The translations under genes were made by a program, and so were the position numbers. Below, one piece after another: positions 1 through 8,344 of a DNA stretch of 21,813 bases. Origin of the DNA: Crocinitomicaceae bacterium (GTDB lineage: Bacteria; Bacteroidota; Bacteroidia; Flavobacteriales_D; Crocinitomicaceae); the NCBI GenBank assembly GCA_023264075.1, contig JALQTG010000265.1, positions 1 to 21,813 on the forward strand, in the 5' to 3' direction. The first letter of the stretch is position 1; each line of letters begins with the position of its first letter. The notes under the pieces are model-generated. The model did not search any database and was not told where the DNA came from. It saw only the letters and a program-made list of their open reading frames with translations.

Positions 1-24
1 GTGTTTGAAAAGTGTTGCAGGCTT

Positions 25-46
25 CAGGTTTTCAAGATGAAACCTG
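25..46. repeat. Short inverted repeat, possible end of an upstream unit
   Basis: Arms CAGGTTT (25-31) and AAACCTG (40-46) pair perfectly around an 8-nt loop. No U-rich run follows on either strand, so this is not a convincing intrinsic terminator. A short open stretch from base 1 to a TGA at 61-63 could be the tail of a gene that begins outside the window, but I do not recognise it. The CCTGTAACTTGT wording resembles low-complexity intergenic repeats of Bacteroidota; that is an impression only. Confidence 0.3.
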
Positions 47-147
47 TAACTTGTACCGGATGAATTCCAAAACACCTCTAACTATTTTGCTCTATATTTT
101 TACCAAACAATATATTTTCTTAGGTTTTTTTAAATGAAATTTCAAAG

Positions 148-956
148 ATGGGCATTCCTTTTAGTGGACTTACGCGGCATGCAGTGAAGATTCGTAAGTT
201 TTTTAACGGACTGACCTTTGCAGGTGTGTTTGTAGCGGTTCTTCATGTGTTCATGGTTTTTGATAGCGCTCCTATTGCTGCGTTGTTTTACCCCAGTAGG
301 CACCTATGCATTTGTTTTATTTGAATTTGTTTTTTTGTTTCGCTTAGGTTAGTTCAATGAGAATTATAGCAACACCGAATTGATGAAAGTCTGAGAGAAA
401 TGAAAAACTTTTTGCAAGAAGTTCGTCACTGTGTAAAGAATTATTTTTCAGCTTATATTAAGTTTCATGAAACTATAAAAAGATGATCTTTCGGATGAAA
501 AGTCTAAATCCATTTACGATGACTTACAGAATAAATTGAACGCTATCGTATTGATACATGAAATGATGGTCACGTCAGAATAATTGCATAAAATCGATCA
601 TGAAACCTACGCATTGCAACTGGTAAAGGCGAACTTAGAAGCGAGCAGCGCTAGTTTGAGCGCTGTATTGAGGTGAATTCGAATGTTTTCTCCACTTCAA
701 ACGAATGAATAATTCCGATTGCCTTAATTTAAAAGAATTATTTTCCAATTCATTTAAACATGCCTTCGATCCGGGTTTGAGCGAAAAACGAAACAATGTT
801 TGAATAACTAAATTAAACAAGAAGAGTTTTAGAATTGAGTACGTAGACAATGGTAAATGGAAAGAACCTCTCGAAAAATCTTTAGGACTCGACTTATTTG
901 ATATGATCGTTGATCAATTGTCTGGAAATCAAATTAGAAAAGTATCAAGGAACTAA
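148..956 (+). pseudogene. Decayed membrane sensor histidine kinase (HisKA_2 type)
   Basis: Remnants of one gene lie in order on the plus strand. From ATG 148, about 58 codons encode hydrophobic, membrane-like sequence (LTFAGVFVAVLHVFMVF). It continues after a frame change near 300 as TYAFVLFEFVFLFRLG. An H-box, FLQEVRHCVKN, has its His at 427-429. A helix typical of HisKA_2 dimerisation regions follows (LNAIVLIHEMM, about 536-568). An N-box, LKELFSNSFKHAF, lies at 729-767, and a G-box-like YVDNG...KSLGLDLFDMIVDQLSG at about 840-935, ending at TAA 954-956. Lesions: frame changes near 300, 386 and 481 and between 676 and 717; stops at 358-360 and 367-369 (frame of the H-box), 581-583, 674-676 and 801-803. 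Members of this family autophosphorylate the H-box His with ATP bound by the N/G boxes. The H-box here reads RHCVKN instead of the usual HHRVKN. The true 5' end is unclear. No partner regulator is visible. I am fairly sure of the family and very sure it is not translatable as one protein. Confidence 0.8.
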
Positions 957-1034
957 ACACATTACGATTTAATGTTAAATTTTTATAGTCACACGGATGC
1001 TTATTCCTTGTTTAGTATCAGCAAGAAGCTACTT

Positions 1035-1301
1035 CTATGATTTACGTGTAACGAACCGACTAAAAAGCTGTTTGATTTGAGCACGGAAAAGAAACACTAA
1101 AATCAAATAGGGAACAGCCATGATGTAAAGAATAGCCGAGTTGATATTGTTTTTACCCGCGGTTCCTAAGATTTCGTCATCCATTGCCCCACCACTTTGC
1201 TCGGCGAGCAGTTTGCATTGAGAGCACTGTGCCGTCGCATCAGGTAGCGCCATCAGCACGAACACAAGAAATAAAAAAACAAGAGCTACTTTTTTATACA
1301 T
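1035..1301 (-). CDS. Small conserved-looking membrane protein with CXXC motif
   Basis: An 88-residue protein with an N-terminal signal-like hydrophobic stretch (about residues 5-24, ending ATAQ). It is followed at once by CSQC (26-29), a Gly/Asp-rich linker, and a transmembrane helix (about 54-73, containing AVPYLILVF), then a basic tail. This layout suggests a processed or N-anchored protein with an extracytoplasmic CXXC and one C-terminal membrane helix. I believe similar short proteins occur widely in Bacteroidota without a known function. The CXXC could bind metal or form a disulfide, but no thioredoxin fold is present. ATG is at 1299-1301, only 4 nt below a TAAATTTG box, so the mRNA may be nearly leaderless. 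Its neighbours, a pseudogene and a divergent fbp, do not indicate a role. Confidence 0.7.
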   Translation of the reverse strand: MYKKVALVFLFLVFVLMALPDATAQCSQCKLLAEQSGGAMDDEILGTAGKNNINSAILYIMAVPYLILVFLFRAQIKQLFSRFVTRKS

Positions 1302-1305
1302 AGTA

Positions 1306-1313
1306 CAAATTTA
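1306..1313 (-). promoter_or_regulatory. -7 promoter box TAAATTTG of the small CXXC membrane gene
   Basis: Exact match to the Bacteroidota -7 element TAnnTTTG on the minus strand, ending 4 nt before the ATG at 1301. With the usual few bases between box and start site, transcription would begin at or next to the start codon. No clear -33 TTG partner was found. Confidence 0.4.
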
Positions 1314-1399
1314 ATGATATTCCGTTGAATTGAATACGGATTTCTGAAGAAGTGTTGTGCAAGTGATAAAGATTTCAGAATACATGTGTGTACCAAGAG

Positions 1400-1440
1400 A
1401 CTTTGTGAACCTGCGAAGTATTACTCGAATAGCACAAAGT
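1400..1440. repeat. Inverted repeat ACTTTGTG / CACAAAGT
   Basis: Arms at 1400-1407 and 1433-1440 pair over 8 bp around a 25-nt spacer. Further CAAAAAG and CACACAAA words follow at about 1453-1471. The CACAAAG word in both orientations is the signature of a dispersed intergenic repeat I have seen in Bacteroidota; here it looks degenerate. Not a terminator, because there is no U-tract. Confidence 0.35.
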
Positions 1441-1729
1441 CCAAAAAGAAGGCAAAAAGTCACACAAAATAAGGGTGGATGATCACCAAATTTTGTGAAG
1501 CTCTGTTAGACATCGTAGAACATGGTGAACCTTCATTATTCCCATCAAGATAGTATCTTTAAGCATCCCTCGATCTAAATGCTTAACTTTTACCCATAGT
1601 CGGTTCCTCTGAGCTTGGTTCCCCTGGCTTGTCGATAGGTGGATGGGCCGAAGGGCTCAATTCTAAATTTATTAAGTTGCTCATCTAATGAAATCCCAAT
1701 TTTTTAGCTCTATTTCGACGATAAATCAC

Positions 1730-1737
1730 GATATTTG
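1730..1737 (+). promoter_or_regulatory. Candidate -7 box (GATATTTG) of fbp
   Basis: Seven of eight positions agree with TAnnTTTG (first T replaced by G). It lies 14 nt upstream of the fbp ATG, within the spacing seen for the better matches in this window. No -33 element is evident. Confidence 0.3.
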
Positions 1738-1751
1738 CAAAAAGTATTTTT

Positions 1752-2771
1752 ATGTCTAAAATCACGACCCTCAGCGAGTTTATTATGCAACGCCAACAAG
1801 ACTTCCCTTTTGCTACGGGAGAGTTGACGAGTATACTCAACGATATTTCGATTGCTTCGAAGATTGTAAATAGAGATGTGAACCGCGCTGGTTTAGTTGA
1901 TATTTTAGGCGCTCAAGGAAGTGAAAACGTACAAGGAGAGCAGCAACAAAAGCTAGATGTGATGGCCGATAATGCTTTCATCCGTGCATTCAAAAGTGGA
2001 GGAGAGGTATGCGGAATCGGTTCCGAGGAGCACGAAGACTTTATCGCATTCGACAATGAAATTTCTAAAAATGGAAAATACGTTGTGCTTTTCGACCCTT
2101 TAGATGGTTCTTCTAATATTGATGTAAATGTTTCTATCGGGACTATATTTTCAATTTATCGCAGAAAATCCCCAACTGGAACACTCGCTACATTAGACGA
2201 CATGCTTCAAAAAGGGAGTGAGCAAGTAGCTGCTGGTTATGTGATTTTTGGTTCTTCCACCATGTTGGTGTATACTACAGGTAGAGGAGTTAACGGATTT
2301 ACACTCGACCCATCTATTGGTGAATTTTGTTTGTCGCATCCCGATATAAAAACGCCTGAAACTGGTCGGGTCTATGCCTTGAATGAAGGGAATTTAAACC
2401 AATGCGACCCAGGCTTAAAAGACTATGCAGAGTATTGTCGTCAAGACGACCCAGCAACCGGAAGACCCTATTCAGGTCGCTACATCGGTTCGCTGGTAGC
2501 TGATTTTCATCGAAATTTATTGAAGGGCGGAATTTATATTTATCCAACAACTGATAGTCACCCGACTGGACGTTTACGTTTGTTGTATGAATGTAACCCA
2601 TTAGCGTTTATTGTTGAGCAAGCAGGTGGAATAGCAACAGATGGAAAGAATCGAATTTTAGATATTCAACCCAAAGAATTACACCAGCGTTGTGGCTATT
2701 ACGTGGGCTCTAAGCAAATGGTAGAAAAGGCTATGAGTTTGTTGAAGGAGACCGAGAAGATCCAGGCTTAG
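1752..2771 (+). CDS. fbp: Fructose-1,6-bisphosphatase, class I
   Basis: 339 residues, the usual class I FBPase length. It hydrolyses fructose 1,6-bisphosphate to fructose 6-phosphate and phosphate, the committed gluconeogenic step in the cytoplasm, using divalent metal. Visible motifs are the metal/substrate segment SEEHED (91-96), the hallmark DPLDGSSN (115-122, followed by IDVNVSIGT), and the signature GRLRLLYECNPLA (273-285), which in this family contains the substrate-contacting Arg/Tyr and a metal-binding Glu. The fold is complete to the C-terminal IVEQAGGIATDG stretch. ATG 1752 is the natural start (MSKITTLSEF). It stands alone, with a weak -7 box upstream and a 112-nt gap before mfd that holds mfd's own promoter box. 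The conserved catalytic residues I checked look intact. Confidence 0.96.
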   Translation: MSKITTLSEFIMQRQQDFPFATGELTSILNDISIASKIVNRDVNRAGLVDILGAQGSENVQGEQQQKLDVMADNAFIRAFKSGGEVCGIGSEEHEDFIAFDNEISKNGKYVVLFDPLDGSSNIDVNVSIGTIFSIYRRKSPTGTLATLDDMLQKGSEQVAAGYVIFGSSTMLVYTTGRGVNGFTLDPSIGEFCLSHPDIKTPETGRVYALNEGNLNQCDPGLKDYAEYCRQDDPATGRPYSGRYIGSLVADFHRNLLKGGIYIYPTTDSHPTGRLRLLYECNPLAFIVEQAGGIATDGKNRILDIQPKELHQRCGYYVGSKQMVEKAMSLLKETEKIQA

Positions 2772-2847
2772 TTTTTTTACAATGTTCTTTAGGTGATTAT
2801 TTGGACTTATCCTCCTTGATTTGCCCCTTCGTTCAAAAATTATAAGG

Positions 2848-2855
2848 TAAATTTG
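2848..2855 (+). promoter_or_regulatory. -7 promoter box TAAATTTG of mfd
   Basis: Exact TAnnTTTG match ending 28 nt before ATG 2884. TTTG at 2820-2823 could serve as the -33 element, although the 24-nt spacer is longer than usual. Confidence 0.45.
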
Positions 2856-2883
2856 CAGTCCGATTTAAACGTTGCGACTTCAA

Positions 2884-5800
2884 ATGGATCTTAAAACGCT
2901 CAGACAACATTTTCAATCCTTGCCTCAACTGGAGAAGACTGCGGATTTATTGCAGTACGATAAAGCGCGGGTACAATGGAAGAATTTAGTCGGTTCTGCG
3001 CGTTCGTTGACCTCGAGTGCGCTTGCACAACAGGTTCGTGGACATCACTTATTCCTATTAAATGATAAAGAGGATGCAGCATATTTCCTCAATGATTTAC
3101 AAGGGTTGTTTCCAAATGATGACCGCATCGTATTTTTTCCAGCATCGTATAAAACACCTTATAAACTGGAGGAAACAGATAACGCCAATGTAGTTGGTAG
3201 GGCTGAAGTATTGGATAAATTGACGAAGTCGCAAAACATGTGGATTGTCAGTTACCCCGAAGCGTTGTTAGAGAAGGTTCCTACGAAGACGCGGTTAGAA
3301 TCGAATACATTTAAAGTCATAAAAGGTCAAGAGTATGCATTAGAATTTATTCGTGATCTGCTGCTGGAATACGGTTTTCATCCAGTCGATTTTGTTTACG
3401 AACCTGGCCAATTTGCGATTCGTGGGGGAATTCTTGACGTGTTTTCGTATGCCAATGACTTGCCTTTTCGAATGGAGTTCTTTGGCGATGAGGTAGAAAG
3501 CATTCGTGTGTTTGATCCGGTGAGTCAACTTTCACAGAAACAACATGATTTTTTCTATATAGTTCCGGATGTTCAAGTGAATTTGGTCAAGGAGGAGAAC
3601 GGATCGTTTTTGGAGTTTCTAGGGACTGCAACAAACGTATGGATTTCTTCATTTCATATGGTATTGGGTAGTCTTGAAAAAGAATACCAGAAAGCTCTGA
3701 AGATTTACGATGGACTTCCTGAGAGTGCTGTGCGCAGAACTCCTCCAAATGAATTGTATTTCCATCCAAGTGAAGCAAAGGAACAAATCCAGCATTTCTC
3801 CATCATCGAAATAGGTCCTGATTATTTCTTCAAAGAAGCTGATGTGTTGGACTTTAAATTCAAATCGCAACCAGCATTCAACAAGAATTTCGACATGTTG
3901 AAGGATGAGTTGATTTATCGCGAAGAAAGTGGGTTTACCAACCTTATTTTCTCAAATCAACCAAAGCAAATCGAGCGACTCTACGATATTTTTGAGGATA
4001 TCGGGGCACAAGTCAAGTTTAGCGCTATGAACTGTTCACTACAGGAGGGGTTTATTTCAGAAGAGTTGAAGCTTACCTGTTACACCGACCATCAAATCTT
4101 AGAGCGTTATCACCGTTTTCGACTAAAAGAAGGGTTTCGAGAAGCCAAACAAGCCTTTACGCTCAAGGAAATTTATAACCTCCAGAAAGGCGACTACGTG
4201 ACACACATTGATCATGGAGTAGGACAGTTTAGCGGATTGCAAACAATCGATGTCAATGGAAAACCACAAGAAGCCATACGATTGATTTATAAGGACGGGG
4301 ATGTTCTATATGTTTCCATTCACTCCCTTCATCGAATTTCTAAGTTTACAGGGAAAGAAGGTACGGTTCCAAAAATGAACAAGTTAGGAACAAAAGCCTG
4401 GACAACTCTTAAGAATAAGACAAAGAAGCAAATCAAGGAAATTGCCTACGACTTGATTCAATTGTATGCGAAACGAAAGGCGCAACCTGGATTTGCTTTT
4501 TCTCCAGACACCTATTTACAGCATGAATTAGAGGCGTCATTTATCTACGAAGATACGCCCGACCAGCTGAAAGCCACTGAAGCAGTGAAAGCCGACATGG
4601 AAAAAGATACGCCTATGGATCGATTGGTGTGTGGGGATGTTGGTTTTGGAAAAACAGAAGTAGCGATTCGCGCAGCATTTAAAGCTGCTACAGATGGTAA
4701 ACAAGTCGCCATGCTCGTTCCAACTACGATTTTATCTTTACAGCACTATCGCAGTTTTAAAGAGCGGTTGAAAGATTTTCCGGTGCGCGTTGATTATTTA
4801 AATCGATTTAAGTCGGCAAAGCAAACCACCCAAACCCTAAAAGACCTCAAGGAGGGGAAGATTGATATTTTGATAGGTACGCATAAATTGGTAGGCGCCA
4901 ATGTAAAGTTTAAAGACCTTGGCCTCATGATTATCGACGAGGAGCAAAAATTTGGTGTAGGGGTGAAAGATAAGTTGAAAACGTTAAAAGCAACTGTCGA
5001 TACGCTCACGTTGACAGCTACTCCGATTCCAAGAACCTTGCAGTTTTCGTTGATGGGAGCGCGCGATTTAAGTATAATCAATACTCCACCTCCAAACCGT
5101 CAGCCTGTTCTTACAGAAATTGTGGAGTTTGATGAGGAAATCATACGCGATTCCATTTCGTACGAAGTGAGTAGAGGAGGACAAGTTTATTTTGTGCATA
5201 ATCGATTGGAGAATATTAAAGAGGTTTCGGGAATGATTCAACGCTTGTGTCCTGGAGTTCGTGTGGCCATTGGTCATGGTCAAATGGAAGGACCGAAGTT
5301 GGAAAAAATTATGATGGATTTCATTGAGCACGAATACGATGTTTTGTTGGCTACGACAATTATTGAATCTGGAATCGATATTTCCAATGCAAACACTATC
5401 ATAATTAATAATGCGAATAATTTTGGATTGAGTGATTTGCATCAGTTGCGGGGGCGTGTAGGACGTTCCAATAAAAAAGGGTTTTGTTATATGATAGCTC
5501 CGCGGTTTAATATGCTGACAGAGGAGGCGCGTAAGCGACTCAATGCGTTGGTTCAGTTTTCCGATTTGGGGGCAGGCTTCAATATCGCAATGAAGGATTT
5601 AGATATTCGTGGCGCGGGAAATCTATTGGGGGGAGAACAAAGCGGATTTATTTCGGATATTGGGTTTGAGATGTATCAAAAAATCTTGAATGAAGCGATA
5701 GATGAATTGCGTGAATCACAGTTTAAGGAACTTTTTTCAGAGACTCAGAACGATACTTTTCAAAGTTTTGTGCGGGATTGTATCCTTGAAACCGATTTAG

Positions 5801-6237
5801 AGGTTCGAATCCCTGATGATTATGTAAACAACGTAGCAGAGCGGCTATCGCTTTACCAAGAACTGGATAATTTCACTAAAGAAGAGGAATTAGTTGCCTT
5901 CGAACAAAAGCTTATTGACCGTTTTGGACCTCTGCCGCAAGTGGTGGTTGAATTGTTTGATTCAATGCGCCTACGTTGGAAGGCACAAGAAGTAGGTTTT
6001 GAGAAGTTGGTGATTAAATCAGGAAGCATGATTGGTTATTTTATTGCCGATCCGCAACACAGTTATTTTCAAAGCCCTATTTTTACACAAGTATTAAATT
6101 ACATCCAAACGAATCCTAGAGGGTGTAAAATGAGTGAGAAGAACAATAAGTTACGATTGATTTATAGCAACGTAGAGAGTATTAGAAATGCTTTTAATCG
6201 GATTTCTGAAATCCTCAAGAAGCCAGAAAATAGATGA
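2884..6237 (+). CDS. mfd: Transcription-repair coupling factor Mfd
   Basis: About 1117 residues, the standard Mfd size. Mfd is a DNA translocase that removes RNA polymerase stalled at lesions and recruits UvrA to start nucleotide excision repair. Order of domains: N-terminal UvrB-like region (about 1-330); CarD-type RNA polymerase interaction domain beginning LQKGDYVTHIDHGVGQF (about 433-500); SF2 helicase lobe 1 with Walker A GDVGFGKT (584-591), motif II DEEQ (685-688; many homologues have DEEH) and motif III TATPIPRTL (711-719); lobe 2 with motif VI QLRGRVGR (854-861); then the C-terminal autoinhibitory region. I chose ATG 2884 (MDLKTLRQHF) over an in-frame TTG at 2872 because it gives the typical N-terminus and lies well placed below the promoter box. 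feoB begins 25 nt after the stop and may be partly co-transcribed; the functional link is unclear. Confidence 0.97.
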   Translation: MDLKTLRQHFQSLPQLEKTADLLQYDKARVQWKNLVGSARSLTSSALAQQVRGHHLFLLNDKEDAAYFLNDLQGLFPNDDRIVFFPASYKTPYKLEETDNANVVGRAEVLDKLTKSQNMWIVSYPEALLEKVPTKTRLESNTFKVIKGQEYALEFIRDLLLEYGFHPVDFVYEPGQFAIRGGILDVFSYANDLPFRMEFFGDEVESIRVFDPVSQLSQKQHDFFYIVPDVQVNLVKEENGSFLEFLGTATNVWISSFHMVLGSLEKEYQKALKIYDGLPESAVRRTPPNELYFHPSEAKEQIQHFSIIEIGPDYFFKEADVLDFKFKSQPAFNKNFDMLKDELIYREESGFTNLIFSNQPKQIERLYDIFEDIGAQVKFSAMNCSLQEGFISEELKLTCYTDHQILERYHRFRLKEGFREAKQAFTLKEIYNLQKGDYVTHIDHGVGQFSGLQTIDVNGKPQEAIRLIYKDGDVLYVSIHSLHRISKFTGKEGTVPKMNKLGTKAWTTLKNKTKKQIKEIAYDLIQLYAKRKAQPGFAFSPDTYLQHELEASFIYEDTPDQLKATEAVKADMEKDTPMDRLVCGDVGFGKTEVAIRAAFKAATDGKQVAMLVPTTILSLQHYRSFKERLKDFPVRVDYLNRFKSAKQTTQTLKDLKEGKIDILIGTHKLVGANVKFKDLGLMIIDEEQKFGVGVKDKLKTLKATVDTLTLTATPIPRTLQFSLMGARDLSIINTPPPNRQPVLTEIVEFDEEIIRDSISYEVSRGGQVYFVHNRLENIKEVSGMIQRLCPGVRVAIGHGQMEGPKLEKIMMDFIEHEYDVLLATTIIESGIDISNANTIIINNANNFGLSDLHQLRGRVGRSNKKGFCYMIAPRFNMLTEEARKRLNALVQFSDLGAGFNIAMKDLDIRGAGNLLGGEQSGFISDIGFEMYQKILNEAIDELRESQFKELFSETQNDTFQSFVRDCILETDLEVRIPDDYVNNVAERLSLYQELDNFTKEEELVAFEQKLIDRFGPLPQVVVELFDSMRLRWKAQEVGFEKLVIKSGSMIGYFIADPQHSYFQSPIFTQVLNYIQTNPRGCKMSEKNNKLRLIYSNVESIRNAFNRISEILKKPENR

Positions 6238-6262
6238 TAAGTTGAACAAGTAAGTAGTTTAA

Positions 6263-8320
6263 TTGAAGAACACGCGGAAAATAGCATTAGTCGGGAACCC
6301 AAATTCGGGTAAAACATCCCTTTTTAATAAGTTGACGGGCCTTAATCAAAAGGTAGGTAATTATCCGGGTGTAACGGTGGATAAACGTGTAGGGAGTATT
6401 GCGTTAAAAAACGGTAATAATTGTTCAATTATTGACTTGCCTGGAACCTATAGTTTATCGTCCTCCAATTCAGATGAACAGGTTGTTCAACGTATCCTTT
6501 TGAATCCTAAAAATGCTGATTTCCCGGATATGTTGGTCATCGTTGTTGACGGTACAAATTTGAAACGAAATCTGTTTTTTGCGAGTCAAATCATTGATCT
6601 AGGCCTCCCCTGTTTATTGGTGGTGAACATGATTGATTTAGTGCGTAAAGAAGGGAAGCAAATCGATCTAAATGCGTTAAGTCAATATTTTGACGTCCCT
6701 GTTTATGCTTTGAGCGCACGTGGTGGTGAAGGACTAAACGAACTCATAAAGGCTTTTGAACTCGATGTGGTACCGAGCGCTAAAAGCATGTTCTCCCCAG
6801 CAGGCTTAGAAGAGATCCTACAAGATGTAGCTTTAAGTCGACCGGGTACAACTGACTATTTTCGCTTTAAAGTGATGAATGCAGTTGCGCAAGATACGGT
6901 AAGTGACGAAATGGGAGATTTGGCTCAAATTATAGCGAAACACGGATATAATCCGTTGAAGGAAGATATTATTGAGGTTGGAAATCGTGCGGATCAGATT
7001 CACCGCGATTTATCGATTTTTTACAAAGATACCAACACCAAGAACAGTGTTTCCCAGAAATTAGATAAGTATACAACGCATCCATTCTGGGGTTTACTCA
7101 TTTTTCTAAGTGTCTTTTTTATCCTATTTCAAGCCATATTTACATTTGCGTCCTACCCAATGGATTTGATCAATGATGGTCTATATGATGTGGGAACTAT
7201 TATCTCATCATGGATGCCGCCCGGAATTTGGGCAGACTTTATTCAGGACGGTATTTTTGCTGGAGTGGGAGGGGTACTTGTGTTTGTTCCCCAAATTATG
7301 ATTCTCTTCGCATTGATTGCGATTTTGGAGGATACAGGATATTTATCACGCGTGGCGTTCATGTCAGACGGCTTATTAAAGGTATTTGGAATGAATGGAA
7401 AATCCATTGTTCCGCTTGTAGGAGGATTTGCATGTGCGATTCCATCGGTTATGGCAGCGCGCGCTATAGAAAGCAGGAGAGAACGGTTAATTACAATCTT
7501 CATTATTCCATTGATGAGTTGTTCTGCGCGATTGCCTGTTTATGTGTTCTTGGTATCATTTATTGTTCCCGATGAATACATTGGAGGAGTAATTAGTGTT
7601 CAAGGTTTATTCATGCTAGGGTTGTACCTTCTTGGATTAATAGTTGGACTAATTATCGGGTTTTTAATTACCCGATTCTCCAAGAAACAAGAGCAGGGGG
7701 CTTTTATTTTGGAGCTTCCAAATTATAAAATACCGAGCTTTAGAAACGCGCTAACCAACGCATTGAATAAAGGAAAGATATTTGTTTTAGAAGCGGGTAA
7801 AGTCATTTTGATTGCTTCAATCATTCTTTGGGTATTGTCGTATTTCGGTCCTGCAGATGAATATGCTCAAATAGAATCCCACTATACCGAATTGTTGAGT
7901 CAGCCGAATGCTGATGACATGCAACTCGAAATGGATAAACGTGCTGAACTCCTGGAGCATTCTTACTTAGGGAAAATAGGTCATGCAATTGAGCCGATTA
8001 TTGCCCCATTAGGGTATGATTGGAAAATTGGTATTGCACTGGTAGCTTCATTTGCTGCACGGGAGGTTTTTGTTGGAACGATGTCTACCATTTATAGTGT
8101 AGAAACAGTAGAGGATGTATCAGGGTTAGATGCGATCCAATTTTCTTATGCAACGGCATTTTCGTTATTAATTTTTTATGTATTTGCTTTACAATGCATG
8201 AGCACGATTGCCATTGTGAAACAAGAGACGGGTGGTTGGAAAATACCGATTGTGCAGTTTGTTGTGTTCACAGGTATCGCCTATTTTGCGGCTTTGCTAA
8301 CGTTTCAATTGCTAGGGTAG
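6263..8320 (+). CDS. feoB: Ferrous iron transporter FeoB (UUG start)
   Basis: 685 residues: an N-terminal cytosolic G domain fused to a polytopic inner-membrane Fe(II) transporter. G1 GNPNSGKT (11-18), switch I GVTVD (36-40), G3 DLPG (58-61), G4 NMID (122-125) and G5 SARGGEG (151-157) are all present. In the membrane part, the two Gate-type motifs GFACAIPSVMA (Cys391) and LMSCSARLPVY (Cys420) carry the conserved cysteines thought to line the iron path. Further helices follow to FAALLTFQLLG. The start must be TTG 6263: an in-frame TAA lies directly before it (6260-6262), no ATG precedes the G1 motif, and MKNTRKIALVG is the expected N-terminus. A UUG start may lower translation. No obvious Fur box was seen. 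Its usual partner feoA lies downstream on the opposite strand, tail-to-tail, instead of upstream in the same operon. Confidence 0.96.
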   Translation: MKNTRKIALVGNPNSGKTSLFNKLTGLNQKVGNYPGVTVDKRVGSIALKNGNNCSIIDLPGTYSLSSSNSDEQVVQRILLNPKNADFPDMLVIVVDGTNLKRNLFFASQIIDLGLPCLLVVNMIDLVRKEGKQIDLNALSQYFDVPVYALSARGGEGLNELIKAFELDVVPSAKSMFSPAGLEEILQDVALSRPGTTDYFRFKVMNAVAQDTVSDEMGDLAQIIAKHGYNPLKEDIIEVGNRADQIHRDLSIFYKDTNTKNSVSQKLDKYTTHPFWGLLIFLSVFFILFQAIFTFASYPMDLINDGLYDVGTIISSWMPPGIWADFIQDGIFAGVGGVLVFVPQIMILFALIAILEDTGYLSRVAFMSDGLLKVFGMNGKSIVPLVGGFACAIPSVMAARAIESRRERLITIFIIPLMSCSARLPVYVFLVSFIVPDEYIGGVISVQGLFMLGLYLLGLIVGLIIGFLITRFSKKQEQGAFILELPNYKIPSFRNALTNALNKGKIFVLEAGKVILIASIILWVLSYFGPADEYAQIESHYTELLSQPNADDMQLEMDKRAELLEHSYLGKIGHAIEPIIAPLGYDWKIGIALVASFAAREVFVGTMSTIYSVETVEDVSGLDAIQFSYATAFSLLIFYVFALQCMSTIAIVKQETGGWKIPIVQFVVFTGIAYFAALLTFQLLG

Positions 8321-8344
8321 CCGCTATTTCTAGAATAAGGCTAC
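8317..8344. repeat. Hairpin at the feoB/feoA convergent junction
   Basis: GTAGCC (8317-8322) and GGCTAC (8339-8344) form a 6-bp stem. Its 16-nt loop contains the palindrome TTCTAGAA (8328-8335). The left arm holds the feoB stop and the loop holds the feoA stop. Only weak U-runs follow, so a role as a shared bidirectional terminator is possible but not shown. Confidence 0.3.

Larger units (their letters stand above)
1302..1751. other. Intergenic region between the divergent small membrane gene and fbp
   Basis: About 450 nt with no convincing gene. It contains a near-leaderless promoter box for the 1035-1301 gene, an inverted repeat of ACTTTGTG/CACAAAGT type with further CACAAA-like words just after it (about 1400-1480), and a fbp promoter candidate near 1730. 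A 33-codon minus-strand ORF (1684 down to 1583, beginning MSNLINLELSPSAHPP) is rich in Pro, Ser and Glu. It could be a microprotein but has no supporting promoter or homology that I recognise. No tRNA-like cloverleaf was seen. Confidence 0.5.

Noticed and set aside
25..46. Intrinsic terminator at the left edge
   Set aside because: The stem is present but no U-rich run follows on either strand.
635..850. 71-codon minus-strand ORF over the kinase remnant
   Set aside because: It is antisense to the recognisable N-box of the pseudogene and has no protein-family features.
2872..2883. Earlier in-frame TTG start for mfd
   Set aside because: The ATG at 2884 gives the typical MDLKTL-like N-terminus and better spacing to the promoter box; the four extra residues add nothing.
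5068..5442. 124-codon minus-strand ORF inside mfd
   Set aside because: Shadow of the mfd helicase region; composition (many Asn, Ile and His) is that of a reverse frame.
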